A stretch of DNA of 64,000 nt. Source: Paucibacter sp963740455. Lineage in GTDB: Bacteria > Pseudomonadota > Gammaproteobacteria > Burkholderiales > Burkholderiaceae_C. Positions 1 through 7,960 of the stretch are shown here, piece after piece (the first letter of the stretch is position 1; each line of letters starts with the position of its first letter). The notes under the pieces are model-generated. The model had not been told where the DNA came from and did no database searches. It saw only the letters and a program-made list of their open reading frames with translations. The DNA is taken from positions 323,587 through 387,586 of the forward strand of contig CAVUEF010000006.1 of assembly GCA_963740455.1 (NCBI GenBank), in the 5' to 3' direction. Position numbers and translations under genes: made by a program.

Positions 1-873
1 GAGCAGCTCAAGGACAACGAGCCCAAGCGCCTGAAGCTCTACAAGTTCGTGGCAGCCCTGATGCGCGCGTATGCGGCGATCGCCAGTGAACTGGAGGATG
101 CTGGCTACACGGCAGACGACATCGTCAAGATCAAGGCTGAGGTGGACCACTACGCCAAGGTGCGCGACGAGGTGCGGCTGGCCAGCGGCGACTACATCGA
201 CCTGAAGGCCTACGAGCCGACTATGCGCCACCTGATCGACACCTACATCCGCGCGGAAGACAGCGAGAAGATATCGTCCTTTGACGACATGAGCTTGATT
301 CAGCTGATTGTCGAACGCGGGCCGGAGGCTGCCGAGGCCAAGCTCAAGGGCGTGATGAAAACGGAAGAAGCCGTGGCCGAGACGATTGAGAACAACGTCC
401 GCAAGCTGATCATCAATGAGTCGCCGGTGGACCCGGCCTACTACGACAAGATGTCCAAGTTGCTGGACGCATTGATCGAGCTGCGCCGCAAAGGCGCAGT
501 CAGCTACAAGGAATATTTGGCCAAGATTGCGGCGCTGACCAAAGACGCAGCAATGCCAGGCGGCGCCGCGGCAAGCTATCCGGCGGAGATCAACTCGGCG
601 ACACAGCGAGCCCTGTTCAACAACCTGAAGCGGGATGCTGCGCTGACGCTGAAGGTGGATGCGGCGATCCACGCCAGTCGCCAGGATGGCTGGCGCGACA
701 ACACGCTCAAGACGCGCAAGGTCCGACATGCCATTCGCTTGATGCTGGCGCCGCTTATGCCGCTGAAGTCAGGGCTGGAAGCCCATGAGACTGGCACTTC
801 ACCAGCGCCAGCAGACTTGGAAAACGAGACCGACCGAATTCTCGACATTGCCCGCCATCAGCATGAGTATTGA
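1..873 (+). CDS. hsdR: Type I restriction endonuclease R subunit, C-terminal part (5' end outside window)
   Basis: The frame is open from base 1, so the gene starts upstream; about 290 C-terminal residues are present. HsdR is the ATP-dependent translocase/nuclease subunit of type I restriction-modification complexes. The piece here is the helical C-terminal domain that docks on the methylase core; residues such as PVDPAYYDKMSKLLDALI and the RRKGAVSYKEYL stretch are characteristic of this region. The motor and nuclease motifs lie outside the window. The stop overlaps the start of the next gene by 11 bp, so the two are probably co-transcribed. The family call is from recognition of the sequence and is fairly firm. 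Confidence 0.85.
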   Translation, partial: EQLKDNEPKRLKLYKFVAALMRAYAAIASELEDAGYTADDIVKIKAEVDHYAKVRDEVRLASGDYIDLKAYEPTMRHLIDTYIRAEDSEKISSFDDMSLIQLIVERGPEAAEAKLKGVMKTEEAVAETIENNVRKLIINESPVDPAYYDKMSKLLDALIELRRKGAVSYKEYLAKIAALTKDAAMPGGAAASYPAEINSATQRALFNNLKRDAALTLKVDAAIHASRQDGWRDNTLKTRKVRHAIRLMLAPLMPLKSGLEAHETGTSPAPADLENETDRILDIARHQHEY

Positions 874-1615
874 GGTGCTGACCGTGAAGCCCGTAGACAT
901 GCGCCACATGAAGATCGGCAGCTTGACTGTCGAAGTGGTGCGCAAGGACATCAAGAACCTGCACCTGGGCGTGTACCCGCCCCTTGGCCGGGTGCGGGTG
1001 GCAGCGCCGCTGGTGGTAAACGATGAGGCCGTGCGGCTGGCGGTGATCGACAAGCTGGGTTGGATCAAACGGCAGCGGGCGAAGTTTGCCGAACAGCCGC
1101 GGCAGTCGCAGCGCGAGATGGTCAGCGGCGAAACGCATTACTTCCTCGGCCGGCGCTACCGCCTGCGAGTACACGAACAGGATGCGCCTGCGCGCGTTGC
1201 GATTCGCGGCCTGGCAAGCCTGGATCTGTTCGTGCGGCCGGGCAGCAATGCCGAACAACGCGAGGCCGTGCTCTTGAACTGGCATCGCATGCAGCTGAAG
1301 GTATTGATTCCTCAGATGCTAGAACGCTGGCAACCCATCCTCGGCGTTCAGGCCTCCCACTGGGGCATCAAGAAGATGAAGACCAAGTGGGGCAGCTGCA
1401 ATGCAGCTGCCGCCCGGATTTGGCTCAATCTGGAACTGGCAAAGAAGCCGGTGCAATGCATGGAATACATCGTCGTGCATGAGTTGACCCATCTGCTGGA
1501 GCGGCACCACGACGAGCGATTTACAGCGCTGATGGATGCGCATTTGCCGCAGTGGCGCCAGACCCAGGAGGCGCTGAAGGTGGCGCCGTTGGGGCATGAG
1601 GATTGGGGCTATTGA
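863..1615 (+). CDS. YgjP-like (M48-type) zinc metallopeptidase
   Basis: This 250-residue protein carries VHELTHLLERHHDERF, with the HExxH zinc motif at about residues 206-210 and a further His downstream, as in the YgjP/WLM (DUF45) group of gluzincin-like peptidases. The conserved block GIKKMKTKWGSCN just before the active site also fits this family. I chose the ATG at 863, which overlaps the hsdR stop by 11 bp, rather than an earlier in-frame ATG buried in hsdR. Genes of this family are often found beside type I restriction genes, but their substrate there is unknown, so the role is inference. Confidence 0.85.
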   Translation: MSIEVLTVKPVDMRHMKIGSLTVEVVRKDIKNLHLGVYPPLGRVRVAAPLVVNDEAVRLAVIDKLGWIKRQRAKFAEQPRQSQREMVSGETHYFLGRRYRLRVHEQDAPARVAIRGLASLDLFVRPGSNAEQREAVLLNWHRMQLKVLIPQMLERWQPILGVQASHWGIKKMKTKWGSCNAAAARIWLNLELAKKPVQCMEYIVVHELTHLLERHHDERFTALMDAHLPQWRQTQEALKVAPLGHEDWGY

Positions 1616-1694
1616 AGGAAATGTGTTGCCACCGATGCCAATTTGACCACGCAGGAATCTGAAATTGCACCGGGCAGCCCCGGCCCCACGGTTC

Positions 1695-2120
1695 CTACTT
1701 GGCGAACAGCTGGCCGATGTCTCCGAAGGCCTTGAACTCGAGCGCATTGCCGGCCGGGTCGAGGAAGAACATCGTCGCCTGCTCGCCGACCAGGCCCTTG
1801 AAGCGCACCTGCGGCTCGATCACGAATTTGGTGCCGGCGCCCTTGAGTTTGGCGGCCAGCGATTCCCATTCGGCCATCGGCAGGATGGCGCCAAAGTGAC
1901 TCACCGGCACGTCCTCGCCGTCGACCTCGCTGGTGTGGCGGTGGCCGCACTCGTCTGGTGCCAGATGGGCAACGATCTGGTGGCCGTAGAAATCGAAGTC
2001 GACCCACTTGGGCGCGCTGCGACCCTCGCGGCAGCCGAGCAGTCCACCGTAGAAGCTGCGTGCAGCGGCGATGTCGTCGACAGGGAAGGCAAGGTGGAAC
2101 AGGGCGGCTTGGGGTTTCAT
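1695..2120 (-). CDS. VOC (glyoxalase/bleomycin-resistance) family protein
   Basis: A 141-residue single-module VOC protein. It opens with a beta strand and FHLAFPVDD, followed by the usual ARSFYGGLLG segment, and ends with FLDPAGNALEFKAF, the glyoxalase-fold C-terminal metal-ligand strand (the E of LEFK). Proteins of this fold act as lyases, isomerases or dioxygenases, or bind drugs; the substrate cannot be told here. It converges with the metallopeptidase gene, 79 bp away. An ATG six codons upstream (2138) is an alternative start; neither has a strong ribosome binding site. Confidence 0.75.
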   Translation of the reverse strand: MKPQAALFHLAFPVDDIAAARSFYGGLLGCREGRSAPKWVDFDFYGHQIVAHLAPDECGHRHTSEVDGEDVPVSHFGAILPMAEWESLAAKLKGAGTKFVIEPQVRFKGLVGEQATMFFLDPAGNALEFKAFGDIGQLFAK

Positions 2121-2230
2121 GGCGAGCGGGAAAGGCAATGGTTGAGTGATGCTGGCGGCCTGCGTTGCCGGCGAGTTTGTCCCATCTAAGGCGCCGCGCT
2201 TTGGATCCAGTGCTACCCCGGTGTTAGCCC

Positions 2231-2261
2231 AAAAAAATTCCGCTACGGTTCAGGCAGCGGA
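2231..2261 (-). terminator. Intrinsic terminator of the tRNA-Thr gene
   Basis: Read on the minus strand, TCCGCT (2261-2256) pairs with AGCGGA (2244-2239) around an 11-nt loop. A run of seven T residues follows (2237-2231). It lies 17 bp downstream of the tRNA CCA end. Confidence 0.75.
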
Positions 2262-2277
2262 TATTTCTTGATTTCAT

Positions 2278-2353
2278 TGGTGCCGGAGAAAGGAGTCGAA
2301 CCCTCGACCTTCTCATTACGAATGAGCTGCTCTACCAACTGAGCTACACCGGC
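2278..2353 (-). tRNA. tRNA-Thr (anticodon CGU, reads ACG)
   Basis: The minus strand folds as a cloverleaf of 76 nt including an encoded CCA. The D-arm is GCTCAGTTGGTAGAGC, the anticodon arm CTCAT-TCGTAAT-GAG has CGT at the anticodon, and the T-arm contains GGTTCGACTCC. The acceptor stem GCCGG pairs with CCGGC and the discriminator is A. A -10 box lies 14 bp upstream and a terminator follows. Confidence 0.95.
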
Positions 2354-2367
2354 ACGCCAAGGCCGCG

Positions 2368-2373
2368 ATTATA
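2368..2373 (-). promoter_or_regulatory. -10 box of tRNA-Thr promoter
   Basis: A perfect TATAAT on the minus strand lies 14 bp before the mature tRNA 5' end. No convincing -35 hexamer is visible at 16-18 bp spacing. Confidence 0.6.
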
Positions 2374-2411
2374 GCGATGGTCGTGCCGCTCTCCAGTTGC
2401 TCTGCACCTCG

Positions 2412-5087
2412 TCACCCGGCTTGCAGCGCGTGCTCGACGATTTCACGCACGTTGGTCGACAGATCGGGCTTGGCGGCGACGCGGCTGATGGCCTCGCGCG
2501 CGGCACTGCGATAGGGCTCGGCCAACTTGGTCCACTGATCCATCACACGGGCCAGTCGTCCGGCGATTTGCGGGTTGAAGGCGTCCAGCTCCAGCACGCG
2601 GTCGGCCCAGAACACATAGCCGGCGGCGTCGCTGCGATGGAAAGCGGCCGGGTTGAACAGGCACAGCGAGTAGATCAGGCTGCGCGCACGGTTCGGGTTC
2701 TTCAGCGAGAAGTCGGGATGCCGCAGCAACTGTTTGACGCCGGCGAACACCTGGCCATCGGATTCGGGCGAACGCGCCTGCAGTGCAAACCATTTGTCGA
2801 TGACCAGGGGGTCGTGTCTGAACATGGCATGAAAGCGTTCGAGCGCTGGCTGCGCCAGGGCATGGCGCGCGAACACCAGCGCGCTCAGCGCGCCCATGCG
2901 CTCGGTCATATTGCCCGCCATCTTGAAGCGCTGGTAAGCGCGACCGGGCCAGACGTCGCTGCCGCTGCGAACGCCGTCCAACACCAGCATCTGCAACGCC
3001 AGATTGGCCAGCGCGCGCTTGCCCGATGACAGGACATCGGGCGTATAGCGTCCACCGACCTGATTGGCTTCGAACGCGGCCTGCCAATCCTGGCTCAGCG
3101 CCTGGGCGAGTTGCGAACGCATCGCCTCGACAACGGCGTGGATGCGCTGCGGATCGACCACCTCAAGCTGCTCGGCGATGTAGCCCTCGGTGGGCAAGGT
3201 CAAGGCCAGGGCCTTGAAAGCCGAATCGAGGTCCGGGTTGCGCAGCACGGCGCGCAGGCCGTCGATAAAGGCATCGTCGAGGGTCAGGTCTTGACCCGAG
3301 CGCACGGCTGCCAGCAAGCGGTTCAGCGCCAGGCGCTGGCCGGCTTCCCAGCGGTTGAAGGCATCAATGTCGTGTTGCAGCAGCACCAGCAAGTCGGCGT
3401 CGCTCAAGCCGTCGATCAGGATCACCGGCGCCGAGAACTGACGCAGCAGCGAGGGCACGGGCGCCGCATCGATCCCAACGAAGGTGAAGCTCTGCTCGGA
3501 CTGATCGAGTACCAGCACGCGCTCAAGTCCGGCGGGCTCGGCTTCGTCCTGCATCTGCAAGGGCAAGGCCTGACCCTGGCGGTTCAGCAAGCCCATGCGG
3601 ATGGGGATGACTTGCGGCAGCTTGAGATCCTGGCCCGGTGTGGCGGGGCTGGCTTGCGCCAGTGCCAGCGTCCAGGTCTTGGCCTCGGCGTCGAAGCTGC
3701 CGCGCGCGTGCACGCGCGGCGTGCCGGCCTGCGCATACCAGCGCTTGAAATCAGCGAGGCGCGTGCTCAGCGCGCTGCCCGGGTTGGCGTCACTCAGGGC
3801 CTGTGCAAAGTCGTCGCAGGTGACAGCGTGGCCGTCGTGACGCTCGAAGTAGAGCGTCAGCCCCGCGGCAAAGCCGTCGCGGCCCACCAGGGTCTGCATC
3901 ATGCGCACCACTTCCGCCCCTTTTTCGTAGACGGTAGGGGTGTAGAAATTGTCGATCTCTACATAGCTGTCGGGTCGCACCGGGTGCGCCATGGCGCCCG
4001 AGTCTTCGGGAAATTGCATGGCGCGCAAATTGCGCACGGCCTCGATGCGCTTGACGGCGCGGGCCGATGGCGTGGCGGCCATGTCCATGCTGAATTCCTG
4101 GTCGCGGAACACGGTCAGGCCCTCTTTCAGGCTCAGTTGAAACCAGTCGCGGCAGGTCACGCGGTTGCCGGTCCAGTTGTGAAAATACTCGTGCGCGACG
4201 ATGGATTCGATGCGGTCGAAGTCGGCATCGGTGGCGGTCGCGGGAGACACCAGCAAGGCCGAGGTATTGAAGATGTTGAGGCCCTTGTTCTCCATCGCGC
4301 CCATATTGAAGTCGCTCACCCCCACCACCATGAAGCGCTCCAGGTCGAGCGGCAGCTTGAAGCGTGCTTCATCCCAGGCAATGCTTGCCACCAGCGAGTT
4401 CAGGGCGTGTTCGGTCTTGTCGAGATCGCCGCGCCGCACATGGACCTGCAACAGATGCTCCTTGCCGGATCGGCTGATGATTCTTTGCTCGCGCGTCACC
4501 AGGTCGGCCGCCACCAGCGCGAACAAGTAGCTGGGCTTGGGGAAGGGGTCGTGCCATTTGGCAAAGTGGCGGCCATTGTCGAGATCGCCTTGTTCAAGCA
4601 GGTTGCCGTTGGACAGCAGCACCGGGTAGGCTGCCTTGTTGGCGCGCAAGGTGACGCTGTACACGGCCATCACGTCGGGGCGGTCCAGGAAGTAGGTGAT
4701 GCGCCGAAAGCCCTGCGCCTCGCACTGCGTGAAGAAGCCGCCGCCCGAGGTGTACAGACCGTTCAACGAGGTGTTCTTGTCGGGCGCGCAGGTGTTGCGG
4801 ATTTCGAGCATGAACTCGTCGCTCGGCGTGTTGTCTATCACCAGCATGTCGCCCTCGACGCGGAACGACACGCTCTCGCCGTTGATGAGCACGCGCAACA
4901 GGGTCAGGCCTTGGCCGTGCAGCTTCAGCGCTTGGACGGGCGAGTCGGCATTTCGCTGGATCTGCATGCGGCTGGTGACCAAGGTCTTGGCCGGCTCCAG
5001 ATCAAAGCTCAGATCGACGGACTTGATCCAATAGGCCGGGGCGCTGTAGTCCTGACGGTGGATAGGGGGGGCAGTGCCTTCGCGCAT
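2412..5087 (-). CDS. pepN: Aminopeptidase N (M1 family)
   Basis: PepN removes N-terminal residues from peptides in the cytoplasm and is a main ATP-independent peptide-degrading enzyme. The 891-residue length is that of the gammaproteobacterial-type PepN. The exopeptidase motif GAMENKGLNIFN lies near residue 262, and the zinc site HEYFHNWTGNR near residue 298, with the third ligand Glu in SLKEGLTVFRDQEFS. The C-terminal half contains the helical domain found in long PepN proteins. It lies 77 bp downstream of prfB on the same strand, behind a strong hairpin, so it may have its own promoter. Confidence 0.97.
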   Translation of the reverse strand: MREGTAPPIHRQDYSAPAYWIKSVDLSFDLEPAKTLVTSRMQIQRNADSPVQALKLHGQGLTLLRVLINGESVSFRVEGDMLVIDNTPSDEFMLEIRNTCAPDKNTSLNGLYTSGGGFFTQCEAQGFRRITYFLDRPDVMAVYSVTLRANKAAYPVLLSNGNLLEQGDLDNGRHFAKWHDPFPKPSYLFALVAADLVTREQRIISRSGKEHLLQVHVRRGDLDKTEHALNSLVASIAWDEARFKLPLDLERFMVVGVSDFNMGAMENKGLNIFNTSALLVSPATATDADFDRIESIVAHEYFHNWTGNRVTCRDWFQLSLKEGLTVFRDQEFSMDMAATPSARAVKRIEAVRNLRAMQFPEDSGAMAHPVRPDSYVEIDNFYTPTVYEKGAEVVRMMQTLVGRDGFAAGLTLYFERHDGHAVTCDDFAQALSDANPGSALSTRLADFKRWYAQAGTPRVHARGSFDAEAKTWTLALAQASPATPGQDLKLPQVIPIRMGLLNRQGQALPLQMQDEAEPAGLERVLVLDQSEQSFTFVGIDAAPVPSLLRQFSAPVILIDGLSDADLLVLLQHDIDAFNRWEAGQRLALNRLLAAVRSGQDLTLDDAFIDGLRAVLRNPDLDSAFKALALTLPTEGYIAEQLEVVDPQRIHAVVEAMRSQLAQALSQDWQAAFEANQVGGRYTPDVLSSGKRALANLALQMLVLDGVRSGSDVWPGRAYQRFKMAGNMTERMGALSALVFARHALAQPALERFHAMFRHDPLVIDKWFALQARSPESDGQVFAGVKQLLRHPDFSLKNPNRARSLIYSLCLFNPAAFHRSDAAGYVFWADRVLELDAFNPQIAGRLARVMDQWTKLAEPYRSAAREAISRVAAKPDLSTNVREIVEHALQAG

Positions 5088-5123
5088 GGGGACTCTCGGT
5101 AGGGATAGGGGTCAATCGGGGAG

Positions 5124-5166
5124 GATGCTTTGCGGGGCGGCGCTGAGTGCCGCCCCGCAAAGCATC
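5124..5166 (-). terminator. Perfect 18-bp hairpin at the prfB stop codon
   Basis: The arms 5124-5141 and 5149-5166 are perfect inverted complements around a 7-nt loop (gctgagt). The upper arm reaches into the prfB stop codon (5165-5167). There is no T run on either side, so it may act as an mRNA 3'-end stabiliser or attenuator between prfB and pepN rather than as a classic intrinsic terminator. Confidence 0.6.
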
Positions 5167-6269
5167 AAACGCTTTGTTTCAGGCTGGCAGTGATGAAGAC
5201 GTCGAGGTCGCCATCGAGCACTTTTTGCGTATTGGACATCTCGACGTTGGTGCGCAAGTCCTTGATGCGGCTCTGGTCGAGCACATAGGAGCGGATCTGA
5301 TGACCCCAACCCACATCGGTCTTGGTGTCTTCGAGCTTTTGCGCCTCTTCCTGGCGCTTGCGCATCTCGTGGTCGTACAGGCGCGAACGCAGCCGCTTCC
5401 AGGCCACATCGCGGTTGCCGTGCTGGCTGCGGCCGTCCTGGCATTGCACGACGATGCCGGTCGGAATATGCGTGAGGCGCACCGCCGAATCGGTCTTGTT
5501 GATGTGCTGCCCGCCAGCGCCGCTGGCCCGGAAGGTGTCGGTGCGCACGTCGGACGGATTGATGTCGATCTCGATCGAGTCGTCGACTTCGGGGTAGACG
5601 AACAGGCTCGCAAAACTGGTGTGGCGCCCGCCGGCTGAGTCGAACGGGCTCTTGCGTACCAGGCGGTGCACGCCGGTTTCGGTTCGCAAGTGACCGAAGG
5701 CGTATTCGCCTTCGACCTTGATGGTGGCGCTCTTGATGCCAGCGATGTCGCCGGGCGTTTCGTCTTCCAGCGTGGCCTTGAAGCCTTTGCGTTCGCAATA
5801 TTTCAGATACTGGCGCAGCAGCATGCTGGCCCAGTCGCAGGCCTCGGTGCCGCCGGCGCCGGCCTGGATGTCGATGAAGCAGTTGCTGGGATCGGCCGGG
5901 TTGTTGAACATGCGGCGAAATTCCAGTTGCTCGACGGCTTCGCGCAGCACACTGGCGTCGGCTTCGATGGACTGCAGCGAGGCCAGATCCTCGTCTTCCT
6001 TGACCATTTCGAACAACTCGAAGTTGTCGGCGATATGGCTGTCCAGGTGGTCGATGGTTTGCACCACCGTTTCCAGGGTCTTTTTCTCGCGACCCAACTC
6101 CTGGGCCCGCTTGGGTTCGTTCCAGACGCTGGGGTTTTCGAGGGCGGCGTTGACTTCGTTCAGGCGCAGGGCCTTGCGGTCGTAGTCAAAGATACCCCCT
6201 TAGCGCGTCGGTGCGCGCTTTGAGGTCGGTCAGCAAGTTGCCGATCGCATTGATACGTTCGATTTCCAT
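5165..6269 (-). CDS. prfB: Peptide chain release factor 2, with programmed +1 frameshift
   Basis: RF2 recognises UAA and UGA stop codons and triggers peptide release. The zero frame starts with ATG at 6269 and reads 27 codons to an in-frame TGA at 6188-6186. The site reads AGGGGGTATCTTTGAC: an internal Shine-Dalgarno-like AGGGGG, the slippery CTT, then TGA C. A +1 slip continues the protein to 5165, giving about 367 residues, the normal RF2 length. The RF2 stop-recognition tripeptide SPF is in VRKSPFDSAGGRH, and the catalytic GGQ is in SGAGGQHINKTDSAVR. The arrangement implies autoregulation: when RF2 is scarce the ribosome pauses at UGA and shifts frame. This is established for the family and directly visible here. 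Confidence 0.97.
6186..6200 (-). promoter_or_regulatory. RF2 programmed +1 frameshift signal
   Basis: On the minus strand the sequence AGGGGGTATCTTTGA holds the stimulatory Shine-Dalgarno-like run three bases before the CTT slippery codon, immediately followed by the in-frame UGA. It matches the well-known bacterial prfB recoding element. Confidence 0.95.
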
Positions 6270-6335
6270 GAGGTTCGCCGTTGGCTGAAAGTGCGATTTT
6301 CTCATGCTCACCGCTCTGGCGCGGTTTGCGCTGCT

Positions 6336-7265
6336 TCAGGCGGCCAGCAAGAACGCTTCAATGGCCGACGCCAAGGCCTGCGGCTGGTCATGGTGCAGCA
6401 TGTGGCCACAGTCGCTCAGCACCACTTGGCTGACCTGGGGCACCACGCCAAGGCGCACCTCAAATTCGGCGTGCGAATAGCGTCCACCCCAGTATTTGCT
6501 GATGTCGGTGTCGGCGCCTTCCACCCAGAGCAAGGGCGCCTGGATCAATTTCCAGCCTTCGAGGATTTCGTCCTTGCGGTAGAGCACCGGATTGGTCCGC
6601 TTGTGCGCCGGGTCGCCCTGGATATGCCACTGGCCGTCGTCATGCAAGCGCGACCAATGCGGCGCCAGCCAGTCGGCCTTGGCGGCGCTCAGGCGCGGGT
6701 TGTTCTGGCGCAGCCGCTCGGCCACCAGCGCCACGCTGTCGTAGGTCCTCAGGCGTTGCGGGGTCTTCAACTCGTCGAGCCAATGAGCCAATCGCTTGGG
6801 CGCATGGTGCGCACGCGCTTCCGGCAAGCCAAAGCCCTCCAGATTGATCAGCTTGCGCACACGCTCGGGGCGCACGCCGGCATAGCTCATCACCACATTG
6901 CCGCCCATGCTGTGGCCGACCAGATCGACCCTGCTCGCGGGGGTCAGACCGAGCTCGGCGCTGTCGAGCAAGGCGTCCAGATCGCCCAGGTAATCGGGGA
7001 ACCAATAGCTGTCGGTGGCCGGCGCCTCGGTCAAGCCATAGCCGCGCCAGTCGGGAGCGATCACGAGGCGGTCGTGCTCGAGCGCGTCGACGACGAACTG
7101 GTACGACGCGCTCACGTCCATCCAGCCATGCAGCATCACCAGCGGCGGTGTCTGCGGCGTCACGAGCGTTGCATCGCCCCATACATGGGCATGGTAGACA
7201 AGCCCGCGCAGCGGCACAAAAACACTGCGCGCGGCGCGGCGCGGCGAATAGATTGCTTGGTTCAT
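6336..7265 (-). CDS. Alpha/beta hydrolase
   Basis: A 309-residue cytoplasmic alpha/beta hydrolase. The oxyanion-hole motif is LVMLHGWMD, the nucleophile elbow is GHSMGGN near residue 116, and the catalytic His is in SDCGHMLHHDQP near residue 288. The start at 7265 (MNQAIYSP) is preferred over MRD nine bases upstream; reading further upstream would enter the divergent acetyltransferase gene. Members of this group act on esters, epoxides or haloalkanes; the substrate is not evident. Confidence 0.8.
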   Translation of the reverse strand: MNQAIYSPRRAARSVFVPLRGLVYHAHVWGDATLVTPQTPPLVMLHGWMDVSASYQFVVDALEHDRLVIAPDWRGYGLTEAPATDSYWFPDYLGDLDALLDSAELGLTPASRVDLVGHSMGGNVVMSYAGVRPERVRKLINLEGFGLPEARAHHAPKRLAHWLDELKTPQRLRTYDSVALVAERLRQNNPRLSAAKADWLAPHWSRLHDDGQWHIQGDPAHKRTNPVLYRKDEILEGWKLIQAPLLWVEGADTDISKYWGGRYSHAEFEVRLGVVPQVSQVVLSDCGHMLHHDQPQALASAIEAFLLAA

Positions 7266-7326
7266 GTCGCGCATGCTACGGCCTGCGTGCCAGGCACGGC
7301 TGTCCGCACAGTGACAGAATGGCCGG

Positions 7327-7821
7327 ATGACAACACTTGATCCAACCCCCACATTGCGAGCCGCAACCCGCGACGACGTGCCCGCCATCGTCGGCTTGAT
7401 TCGCGAGCTGGCCGAATTCGAGCGCTTGAGCCATCTGGTGCAGGCGACACCTGACACCTTGCTGCCACACTTGTTCGGTGAGCGACCGGTGGCAGAAGCC
7501 TTGGTGGCCGAAGCGCAGGGCGAGATCGTGGCCTTTGCGCTGTTCTTCACCAACTTCAGCACTTTTCTGGCCAAGCCGGGGCTGTATCTCGAAGACCTGT
7601 ATGTGAAGCCGTCCCGGCGTGGCGCCGGCGTGGGCCGCTCGCTGCTGGTGCGCCTGGCGCAGATCGCGGTTGAGCGCGACTATGGCCGCTTCGAGTGGAG
7701 CGTGCTCGAGTGGAACGAGGCGGCGATCGGCTTCTATCAAAAGATGGGCGCCAGCCTGATGCACGACTGGCGCATCTGCCGGGTTTCGGGCGAGACGCTG
7801 CAGCAGATGGGAGCGAAGTGA
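7327..7821 (+). CDS. GNAT-family N-acetyltransferase
   Basis: A 164-residue GNAT enzyme. The acetyl-CoA pyrophosphate-binding loop is RRGAGVG within VKPSRRGAGVGRSLL, and the C-terminal segment WNEAAIGFYQKMGA is typical. The pattern LAEFERLSHLV near the N-terminus and LYLEDLYVKP before the loop resemble the diamine/thialysine acetyltransferase subgroup (SSAT-like), so a small amine is a plausible acceptor, but this is inference. The gene is divergent from the hydrolase, 61 bp away. Confidence 0.82.
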   Translation: MTTLDPTPTLRAATRDDVPAIVGLIRELAEFERLSHLVQATPDTLLPHLFGERPVAEALVAEAQGEIVAFALFFTNFSTFLAKPGLYLEDLYVKPSRRGAGVGRSLLVRLAQIAVERDYGRFEWSVLEWNEAAIGFYQKMGASLMHDWRICRVSGETLQQMGAK

Positions 7822-7960
7822 GCCCGGCTTGTCGACACGACGTCGCAATGTTGGACGCCGGTCTGACTGACCCTGGGGGCAATCCACCTCTCGCCAAATC
7901 CTGCCAAATGAGTAGCATGGGCCTGGGGTCGATCAGACCTCGGCAGCAGGAGCGCCATTG

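Noticed and set aside
3111..5102. Long plus-strand frame opposite pepN (663 codons)
   Set aside because: It has no recognisable domains, and the minus strand encodes a complete PepN with all motifs; GC-rich codon bias creates long antisense frames.
5124..5166. Standard intrinsic terminator
   Set aside because: The hairpin is perfect, but there is no T run on either strand, so termination is not assured; reported as a hairpin of uncertain role.
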